A DNA stretch of 64,000 nucleotides from Glaciecola sp. 33A (GTDB lineage: Bacteria; Pseudomonadota; Gammaproteobacteria; Enterobacterales; Alteromonadaceae): contig NZ_PJAR01000043.1 in assembly GCF_002836745.1 (NCBI RefSeq), positions 1-64,000 on the forward strand. The letters run 5' to 3'. The notes under the pieces were generated by a model, which made no database searches, was not told where the DNA came from, and saw only the letters and a list, made by a program, of their open reading frames with translations. Shown piece after piece: positions 44,300 through 50,932 of this stretch (position 1 is the stretch's first letter; each line of letters starts with the position of its first letter). The position numbers were made by a program, and so were the translations under genes.

Positions 44300-44342
44300 A
44301 AAGGCCTCTTATAAATGTTAAGTTTAAAGAGGCCTTTTTTAT
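44300..44342 (+). terminator. Rho-independent terminator after ssb
   Basis: AAAGGCCTCTT (44300-44310) pairs perfectly with AAGAGGCCTTT (44327-44337) and runs into T residues. It lies 84 bp after the ssb stop. Beyond it, 44343-44918 is AT-rich and holds only two doubtful small open frames. Confidence 0.9.
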
Positions 44343-44439
44343 TTCACAATTTTAATTTTTATTAAGAAATCAGTCTAGGTTTTATACATAAAATTTTGTT
44401 TATTATAGACATCGGTGAAACTATTTTTTATTCACTCAA

Positions 44440-44583
44440 ATGTTTGCGACAAAAGATACATTAAGTGAAAGCCAAAAATTGACTTTAGATGACACCATCG
44501 CCGAGTATCGCAGGGGCTTGCATGACATTAGTTGCATGATGCGCAATCTGAATGAATACATTGCTAGAGAAGCCAGCGGCTAA
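44440..44583 (+). CDS. Possible small protein of 47 residues
   Basis: An ATG frame encoding MFATKDTLSESQ..., ending EYIAREASG, with ordinary-looking codon use and a helical, charged composition (one Cys). There is no good ribosome site before the ATG and I recognise no family. It may be a genuine small ORF or the tail of a lost gene. Confidence 0.3.
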   Translation: MFATKDTLSESQKLTLDDTIAEYRRGLHDISCMMRNLNEYIAREASG

Positions 44584-44796
44584 CTTAAATAGGCCATTCA
44601 TAATAATTTGCCTGTTTTTTGTACCACATTGACTAAAGACACCAAATAAAATCCATTAGGTCTACGCTAAAATGCATCCATAAAACTAAATATTTAGTTT
44701 CTAAAACGATTACAGAGACCCAATCAAAACCGTCCTAAGATACAATTGTTGACTATTTAGCCCTATGTTATTGTCGATTAGTAACAGGAGTTTACG

Positions 44797-44868
44797 TTGC
44801 AACTGGGTTTGACCTTAAGCGAACATGCAGTGCTTAAACAATGCTGGCTAATAAGCTGGTTGCATTAG
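44797..44868 (+). other. Short TTG-started frame with a ribosome site upstream of the Cys-rich peptide gene
   Basis: ACAGGAG (44784-44790) sits 6 nt before a TTG that opens a 23-codon frame, (M)QLGLTLSEHAVLKQCWLISWLH. It ends 50 bp before the double-glycine peptide gene. It could be a leader peptide controlling the next gene, a second tiny peptide, or chance. Confidence 0.25.
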
Positions 44869-44918
44869 CCAATTTCGGCTGAAAGGGCAAATTTACATTA
44901 ATTTATAAGGATATAAAA

Positions 44919-45113
44919 ATGAATATTAAGAAAGATTTACTAGGTAATTTGTCTAAGAATGAACTAATAGATTCGGCGTTATTGAATGCTGTTTCAGGTG
45001 GTGGTTGTGAACGGTGGTTAGAAACCTGCGGCTGCAAAAGTGGTCTTTGCGATTGGTGTGGCAAATGGGTGCCTAGGTCTATAATAATAAAGGCTCCGTT
45101 CGATGAACTTTAA
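44919..45113 (+). CDS. Candidate RiPP / bacteriocin-like precursor peptide
   Basis: 64 residues with a clear TAAGGATA ribosome site. Residues 1-29 look like a double-glycine leader: LSKNELIDSALLNAVSGGG, with the amphipathic L-x-x-x-E-L pattern before GG as in peptides exported and cut by peptidase-containing ABC transporters. The core after Gly29 is Cys-rich: Cys30, 37, 39, 44 and 47, with three Trp, then a tail ending KAPFDEL. Five Cys in 18 residues suit disulfides, thioether rings or metal binding. No modification enzyme or transporter is beside it; the only partner is the GRDP-like gene 55 bp downstream. The leader/core reading is from pattern, not from a family match. Confidence 0.6.
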   Translation: MNIKKDLLGNLSKNELIDSALLNAVSGGGCERWLETCGCKSGLCDWCGKWVPRSIIIKAPFDEL

Positions 45114-45168
45114 TTTGTCGTCGTTTTATTATGCCACTAACACTAATAAAGTGAGGTAGGGCTGCAAG

Positions 45169-45714
45169 ATGTCATGTCTACAATTTGACAACAAAAGCTC
45201 ATTAGGGGAAAAAGCGGTCTATCTTGATGACTTAGTTCAAAATAAAACCGGCATAATGCAGCCGTCTTTAGACGTTATTTTGGCATATAAAAATCAACAT
45301 ATAATTGATGGATTAATGTCTGCATTAGAAATAAGTCCAGAAACTGCATCGCAACTATTTGAAGACGGTCTTCTTTGGCTCTGGTATTGCAATAACCACG
45401 AATCAGAGGGTTATAGGGATATAGATGATCCTATCTTAATCGTGGATGAAGTTTGGCATACATTTATATTGTATACACCCTACTATACGAAGTTCTGTGC
45501 CACTTTTTTTGGCGAGTATTTGCATCATATGCCGACGTTATTAAAAACTAACGTTTCGCAGTCTGACAATAGTCAAGAAGATTACTTTACCCGCAAGAAA
45601 AAACAGTTGGTGATCATCTACGAGTTGCTCGGTCGAGACGTTTTTACGCGTTGGTATCACACATATCCAAACACCTTTAGTCGCGAGCAAATTTTGGCAT
45701 TACGTAAAAGATAG
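45169..45714 (+). CDS. GRDP/DUF1399-like protein
   Basis: 181 residues, no signal peptide. The central part, DEVWHTFILYTPYYTKFC followed by FFGEYLHHMP (~residues 95-123), matches the pattern of glycine-rich-domain-containing-protein-like (DUF1399) proteins, which keep D-x-x-W-H-x-x-x-L, Y-x-x-F-C and a later HH-x-P. These His/Cys could form a metal site. The last ~50 residues are helical and basic. Start ATG follows AGGTAGGG. It is 55 bp after the Cys-rich peptide gene in the same direction, so they are likely co-transcribed. A role in handling that peptide (modification, immunity or export) is inference. Confidence 0.65.
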   Translation: MSCLQFDNKSSLGEKAVYLDDLVQNKTGIMQPSLDVILAYKNQHIIDGLMSALEISPETASQLFEDGLLWLWYCNNHESEGYRDIDDPILIVDEVWHTFILYTPYYTKFCATFFGEYLHHMPTLLKTNVSQSDNSQEDYFTRKKKQLVIIYELLGRDVFTRWYHTYPNTFSREQILALRKR

Positions 45715-45791
45715 ATACAGCTAAAAAGCCAAAAATTAACGTTTGAGCAAGCAAAAGATACAGGCTTCATAATGTTAATTAGTTGCTTCTT

Positions 45792-46208
45792 TTATGCTTC
45801 TTTTATGCTTTTTTTTGCCCTAATTCTCATATCATCAGAAAGATTGATGGCCTTACGAGCATCGGTATCAAAAAGTACTGAGATACTGCAAAGTGTCGCT
45901 ACTATTTTGTTACTTCCGCTTTCACGCATTTCATAAGAAACAGTAATCGACTTACCACCGACTCTTGTGAGCACTCCCGTGACATCAAGCAGTTGGCCGC
46001 TTCTTACTTCTAATAAATACTCAATGGTATGCTTTACGTCAGCCCATCCAATATTATTGTTTTGACTATCTGTACCCGACCATGCAAACACTCTATTTAG
46101 AAAGTGATAGCTGGCGTCATCGAACATCGCCATATAATGTCGGGTAGTCATGTGACCCATCGAGTCACAGAGCCAAGGGTGACAAACGCCTTTATAATCT
46201 GCAGTCAT
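45792..46208 (-). CDS. Hotdog thioesterase, resembling the betainyl-CoA thioesterase of carnitine catabolism
   Basis: 138 residues of the 4HBT fold. The N-terminal HPWLCDSMGHMTTRHY gives catalytic Asp15 and the GHM turn, and IEYLLEVRSGQLLDV is the second strand pair. It lies 19 bp after the BKACE gene. The same pairing occurs in carnitine catabolism, where dehydrocarnitine cleavage gives betainyl-CoA which the thioesterase hydrolyses to glycine betaine. The family is sure; the substrate is inferred from the neighbour. The third partner, carnitine 3-dehydrogenase, is not adjacent. Confidence 0.82.
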   Translation of the reverse strand: MTADYKGVCHPWLCDSMGHMTTRHYMAMFDDASYHFLNRVFAWSGTDSQNNNIGWADVKHTIEYLLEVRSGQLLDVTGVLTRVGGKSITVSYEMRESGSNKIVATLCSISVLFDTDARKAINLSDDMRIRAKKSIKEA

Positions 46209-46227
46209 TAGCTGTTAATCTCCTTAT

Positions 46228-47145
46228 TTACACTGCGCGAGCGAGTTCAACCAGTGTATTGTGCTTTTTAAGACCGAGGCTCTCCCTAGCTTGCGCAGGT
46301 GATTGAATGCTAGCACCCATCAATTCAACAATCTTTCTGGCGCGCTCAACCAGTTGTACGTTGGTCGCCAAAACACCTTTTTCAAGATAAATATTGTCTT
46401 CTAATCCGACCCTAATATTGCCTCCTAACAGCGCGGCTTGCGCAGCCATCGGCATTTCATTTGAGCCCAAGCCAAATGCGGCCCAGTTTGCACCTGTAGG
46501 CAGATTATCAACCATGGCTTTCATATTCGTGGTATTGCCTTCTGCTCCCCATTTTACGCCCATGCAAAGCTGGAAAAGTGGAGGTGCGTCAAGTATGTCT
46601 TCAGCTATCATCTGTTTGGCAAACCAAATATGCCCTAGGTCGAATACTTCAAGTTCTGGTTTTACACCCAGCTTTTGCAATCGCTCAGCACCTGTACGAA
46701 GCATATCGGTCGTTGAAACATATACATAATTATTCACATCATAATTAAATGAGCCGCAGTCAAGCGAACATATTTCAGGCAACAGTAATTCTACATGTTC
46801 TTGACGTTTTACTTGTCCAACCAAATCAGTATGTTGACCAAGCTCTGTCGGATTGCTGTCAGGCCCCAAAAACAAGTCACCTCCCATTCCAGTTGTGAGG
46901 TTAATGATAACGTCTGTAGACTCTTGTCTTATTCTGTCCACTACTTCTTTGTAAAGACGAATGTCGCGAGAGGCCGCACCGGTTTTCGGATCCCTCACAT
47001 GAATGTGAGCAATGGCTGCGCCAGCTTTGGCTACAGCAATTGCCTCATCAGCTAGCTGTTTGGGAGTAATGGGTAGATGAGGCGTTTTGTTTTCAGTCGG
47101 GCCTGAGCCAGAAATTGCAGCAGAAATAATTATATTGCGATTCAT
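46228..47145 (-). CDS. BKACE (DUF849) beta-keto acid cleavage enzyme, CdhC-like
   Basis: 305 residues. BKACE enzymes condense a beta-keto acid with acetyl-CoA and split it into acetoacetate and a CoA ester, using zinc. HIHVRDPKTG supplies His47 and His49, and GLGSNEMP supplies Glu230, matching the zinc ligands of 3-keto-5-aminohexanoate cleavage enzyme in position. The thioesterase partner favours 3-dehydrocarnitine as substrate, but BKACE members use many beta-keto acids, so I leave the symbol empty. An AAGGAG-like site is not evident; the start is the ATG at 47145. Confidence 0.85.
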   Translation of the reverse strand: MNRNIIISAAISGSGPTENKTPHLPITPKQLADEAIAVAKAGAAIAHIHVRDPKTGAASRDIRLYKEVVDRIRQESTDVIINLTTGMGGDLFLGPDSNPTELGQHTDLVGQVKRQEHVELLLPEICSLDCGSFNYDVNNYVYVSTTDMLRTGAERLQKLGVKPELEVFDLGHIWFAKQMIAEDILDAPPLFQLCMGVKWGAEGNTTNMKAMVDNLPTGANWAAFGLGSNEMPMAAQAALLGGNIRVGLEDNIYLEKGVLATNVQLVERARKIVELMGASIQSPAQARESLGLKKHNTLVELARAV

Positions 47146-47229
47146 TTAACGTTAAGCCAAGTTGGATAAATTCGTTAGAAATTTGGACAATAATGAATAT
47201 ATCAACAACTCTAGCGTTTTCCTCTAATT

Positions 47230-47259
47230 AAAATTTAGTTAGTAGTCTAACTAAATTTT
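47230..47259. promoter_or_regulatory. Perfect 13-bp inverted repeat upstream of the BKACE gene
   Basis: AAAATTTAGTTAG (47230-47242) and CTAACTAAATTTT (47247-47259) are exact inverse copies around TAGT. The repeat lies 85-114 bp before the BKACE start, in the 304-bp gap that separates it from the LysR gene. It is AT-rich, so a transcription-factor operator (for the LysR or another regulator) is more likely than a terminator, though T-rich ends would allow a weak one. I see nothing else in 47146-47449. Confidence 0.55.
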
Positions 47260-47449
47260 GACCTTATTTCAATTTTTAGGCACTGACTGAGGTCAAATGT
47301 ACAGGCGAAACAGATGGTTTTTGTAGATGGGATTTGCGCTTAAGCTATACTGACTGTATTCGAATCAAGGCTCACAAAGGCCTTAATTCGGTTAGTAGTG
47401 GTGTACATGCAGACAATTAATAAGCGCACATTACCCACGACAATAGGTA

Positions 47450-48391
47450 TTAAGAAGTTTGTTCGCTGGTTGTTCTCTCCCGTGAAATACTAAGCTCAGG
47501 GTCGGCCTTTACTTGTTCAATTAACCAAGTTTCGAATAGTTGAATTTTTTTCTGTTCAAATTTTTCCTGACGATAAACAAAATACCAATCACTATGATGT
47601 TTAACACGCATGTCAGGAAAGGGTTCAATCAACAGCCCTGCGGACAGCTCTTTGTTGACATAGGGTTGCATACCAAGTGCTACTCCCATGCCCTGTAAAG
47701 CAGTAGAAATTGAATGATCGTAGCTATCAAATTGCAGTCCTGATTCTGGGTCCACACTAGTACAGCCGACCTCATCCAGCCAAATGTACCAATCTCTATG
47801 CGAAGGATAAACCTGCAGTATAGTAAAATCGTTTAGCTGCTCAGGACGTGACAGTTGCTCTTTTCCAGCAAGTATATTAGGACTACACACTGGAAATACA
47901 TCGCTAGAAAACAAGTATGAGTAATGCAAACCATTAGCAGCACGATTGCCAATCTTGACACAGGCATCAACATCGCTTTCATTAAAATCAACATCGAATT
48001 GTGAGGTATGTAATCTGACGCTGATATCGGGATATTTGCTTTGAAAGTCGGGCAGTCTTGGTATTATCCAGCGAATAGCTAATGTTGAATATAATTGAAT
48101 CGTTAACACATCTGATTGTGTTGGCTTTAAAATTAAGTTGGTTCCTTCCGCAATTTTATCAAAGGCATCGCGAAGGATAGGGTAATACTGTTTACCAATT
48201 TTGGTGAGTTCCACGGAGCGTGTTTTGCGAATGAATAATTCAACATTAAGTACATGTTCTAGTTGCTTTATTTGATGACTAATTGCCGAGACTGATACAA
48301 AAAGTTCATCCGCAGCATTTCTAAAAGAACAATGTCTAGCTGCAGCTTCAAAACTTTTTAAAGAATTTAAAGGTGGGATCTTTTTGCGCAA
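47450..48391 (-). CDS. LysR-family regulator, GcvA-like
   Basis: 313 residues. The N-terminal winged HTH (~1-65) reads SLKSFEAAARHCSFRNAADELFVSVSAISHQIKQLE, typical of the GcvA subgroup. The periplasmic-binding-like effector domain covers ~90-300. It is upstream of, and in the same direction as, the BKACE-thioesterase pair, and transcribed away from the TPR-sulfotransferase gene. Likely targets are those neighbours; known carnitine regulators in Pseudomonas are AraC-type, so this differs. Confidence 0.9.
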   Translation of the reverse strand: MRKKIPPLNSLKSFEAAARHCSFRNAADELFVSVSAISHQIKQLEHVLNVELFIRKTRSVELTKIGKQYYPILRDAFDKIAEGTNLILKPTQSDVLTIQLYSTLAIRWIIPRLPDFQSKYPDISVRLHTSQFDVDFNESDVDACVKIGNRAANGLHYSYLFSSDVFPVCSPNILAGKEQLSRPEQLNDFTILQVYPSHRDWYIWLDEVGCTSVDPESGLQFDSYDHSISTALQGMGVALGMQPYVNKELSAGLLIEPFPDMRVKHHSDWYFVYRQEKFEQKKIQLFETWLIEQVKADPELSISRERTTSEQTS

Positions 48392-48514
48392 TTGAATACC
48401 CTTTTAATCTTCTAAGTTCAATTATGGTTGAATTAATTTCTACCATGAGCGAGTAAAATTAGTTTGTCAGAGCCAATTAGGCATGTCAATATAATGTTAA
48501 AAAAGAGGCAGCTG

Positions 48515-50518
48515 ATGACTCAAACCGAAGACCACAATAGCCATAGCACCCGTGATATTCGTGTTGCGGTGCAACATGCGCAGGAAATGTTACAACACAA
48601 CGCTTTTTCGGCTGCAGAACAACAAGGTAGAGAAATTCTAAAATCTTTTCCTAATGAACCTAACGCACTTTTTATCCTTGGCGTCGCGCTCAAAGGTTTA
48701 GGGCGCTTCAGTGAAGCTAAAGAAATCTTACACGTATTGGTTAAGCAAACCCCGGATTTTGCGCTAGCTCACCAAGAACTTGGCATCACACTGCACGCTT
48801 TAAAACAAACAAAACCAGCGATCGCAGCATTAAACTGTGCAGTTAAAGTTGACGTCAAGTTAACTCATAGTTGGCGACTTTTATCTGAATTACTGCTGCT
48901 GATAGGTGAAAGCAAAGCCTCTGAGAAAGCTTATAATAGTTACTTACGTTTCTCAGCCAAGCACCCGCTTTTAGGCGAAGCTCTACAAGCTTTTATCGAC
49001 GGTAAATTCGCATTAAGCGAGCGTCATTGTCGTGATTATCTGAAGCAATCTCCGGATGATGTTAGTGGGTTGAGGTTATTGGCTGAAATAGCAATTAAGT
49101 TGGGCGTATTTGAGGATGCTGAACAGCTGCTTGTTCATTGTCTAAGTTTAGCACCAGACTATCACCTTGCTCGTTTAAATTACGCGCATGTTTTGAATAA
49201 ACAAGAAAAAAGCCAACAAGCACTGTTAGAAATAGAGACCTTAGAAAAGCACCAGCCCAACGTGCCGCCTCAACAAATACTCAAAGCGGCTATTTTGGTC
49301 AGGTTAGGGCAATTCGAAGAGGCAATCGTGCTGTATGATTCATTAATTAAGGCGTTGCCTGAACAAGCAAATCTTTACACTAGCAGAGGACACGCGCTCA
49401 AAACTATTGGAGAACAAGATGCGGCTATCGCTTCGTATAGGCATGCGATCGCATGTGAGCCGAGTTACGGGGAAGCTTATTGGAGTTTGGCCAATCTAAA
49501 GACCTTTGGTTTTGAACAGTCTGAAATACAACAGATGAAAAAACAGATGGAGACAAAAAATCTCCCTTCATTGGATCGAATCAATATATGCTTTGCATTA
49601 GGGAAAGCGCTCGAGGACAGCAAGGAGTTTGAACAATCATTTCATTATTATAAATTAGGTAATCAATTCAAACAGAGCATTGAACGTTACGATGCCGACG
49701 AAACCACCGAACTCATTGAACGAACCATTACAACGTGTCAATTACCTATTTTTGAAAATAATTTTGAGCACGGTTGCAGTAAAGCTGATCCCATATTTAT
49801 AGTTGGACTTCCGCGCTCTGGTTCTACGTTACTAGAGCAAATATTAGCAAGTCATTCAATGGTGGATGGCACCAAGGAGCTGCCAGATATCATTGCGATA
49901 GTTCGAAAATTAAGTGACCGTAAAAAACGTAATGAGATCTCAAAATATCCAGAGATTATTGCTAAGCTTTCTGCACAGCAGCGTCTTGCTTTGGGTAACG
50001 AATATATAAGCAAAACTCAGATACACCGAGGTGATGCTCCTTTTTTCATTGATAAAATGCCCAATAATTTTGCTCATATTGGATTGATTAAACTTATATT
50101 ACCTAACGCAAAAATCATCGATGCACGTCGCCAGCCAATGTCTGCGTGTTTTAGTGGCTTTAAACAACTGTTTTCTACCGGCCAGGCCTTTAGTTATGAC
50201 TTAGAAAATATTGCCCGCTATTATAAAGATTATCTGCACTTAATGGAGCATTGGCACAAAGTGCTTCCTAACCAAGTGCTCACTGTATCTTATGAAGATG
50301 TCGTTAATGACTTTGAAAATCAGGTTAAACAAGTGCTAGATTTTTGTGGCTTACCTTTTGAACAGAACTGCCTAGAATTTTATAATAACTCTCGTGCGGT
50401 CAATACGGCTAGTTCTGAACAGGTTAGACAACCTATCAATACAAAAGGGCTCGATGCATGGAAGCCATTTGAAGAGTTCCTTTCGCCACTACAGAGCAAA
50501 TTATCATCAATATTGTGA
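48515..50518 (+). CDS. TPR-repeat sulfotransferase-family protein
   Basis: 667 residues from the ATG at 48515, which has a GAGGCAGCTG ribosome site; the frame is open to a TTG at 48464 but that has no site. The first ~370 residues are helix-turn-helix TPR repeats. The C-terminal ~240 residues are a sulfotransferase domain starting at FIVGLPRSGSTLLEQILASHS, whose PRSGST loop binds the 5'-phosphosulfate of PAPS. DKMPNNF and the DARRQPMSACFS 3'-phosphate loop follow. Such proteins may sulfate proteins or glycans. It is not obviously part of the flanking catabolic sets. Confidence 0.88.
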   Translation: MTQTEDHNSHSTRDIRVAVQHAQEMLQHNAFSAAEQQGREILKSFPNEPNALFILGVALKGLGRFSEAKEILHVLVKQTPDFALAHQELGITLHALKQTKPAIAALNCAVKVDVKLTHSWRLLSELLLLIGESKASEKAYNSYLRFSAKHPLLGEALQAFIDGKFALSERHCRDYLKQSPDDVSGLRLLAEIAIKLGVFEDAEQLLVHCLSLAPDYHLARLNYAHVLNKQEKSQQALLEIETLEKHQPNVPPQQILKAAILVRLGQFEEAIVLYDSLIKALPEQANLYTSRGHALKTIGEQDAAIASYRHAIACEPSYGEAYWSLANLKTFGFEQSEIQQMKKQMETKNLPSLDRINICFALGKALEDSKEFEQSFHYYKLGNQFKQSIERYDADETTELIERTITTCQLPIFENNFEHGCSKADPIFIVGLPRSGSTLLEQILASHSMVDGTKELPDIIAIVRKLSDRKKRNEISKYPEIIAKLSAQQRLALGNEYISKTQIHRGDAPFFIDKMPNNFAHIGLIKLILPNAKIIDARRQPMSACFSGFKQLFSTGQAFSYDLENIARYYKDYLHLMEHWHKVLPNQVLTVSYEDVVNDFENQVKQVLDFCGLPFEQNCLEFYNNSRAVNTASSEQVRQPINTKGLDAWKPFEEFLSPLQSKLSSIL

Positions 50519-50932
50519 TAAGTCGTAAGCTAAATTTTTCTCTTTAGGCAAATAAGAGGCAGGTTAAAAGAATCGGATAAGTACGTTTCCTGCTTAAGTG
50601 TGATTCAAAAAAATGCATTAGTGAATTTATAAAATACTATAATTATAAATCTAATAAATTAAATTTATCGTTATAATTCATGTATTTAAGTTTATTTTAA
50701 GCTAATTATTTATATTCGATATTATGTCTAAATAATTTATATGGTTTAGTTTTATTCAACTATAGGAGAGATATGATCGTTTGTTTTCAGAAGCCCCATA
50801 TTGCTATCATTAAATTATTGTTAATAATCTGTTAAGTGCATGTTAACTATTCAAAATGTTATTGCGAGTCCAAGTTCTATTTTATTGGGCTTTATGACTT
50901 GTTCGATACACATATTATAAAAGGTAACCACA
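50519..50932. other. AT-rich intergenic region before the second TonB receptor
   Basis: 414 bp, strongly AT-rich, without a convincing normal-size gene. It contains several short A/T palindromes (e.g. around 50640-50700) and, at its 3' third, a 20-residue frame with an excellent ribosome site. It probably holds the promoter of the rightward catabolic run. I could not assign -35/-10 boxes with confidence. Confidence 0.6.
50773..50835 (+). other. Possible 20-residue leader peptide
   Basis: ATG 50773-50775 is preceded at ideal distance by TAGGAGAG. The peptide is MIVCFQKPHIAIIKLLLIIC and ends at TAA 50833-50835, ~97 bp before the TonB receptor start. The ribosome site is better than those of most real genes nearby. 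A translated leader controlling the receptor operon, or a tiny membrane peptide, is possible. Confidence 0.35.
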
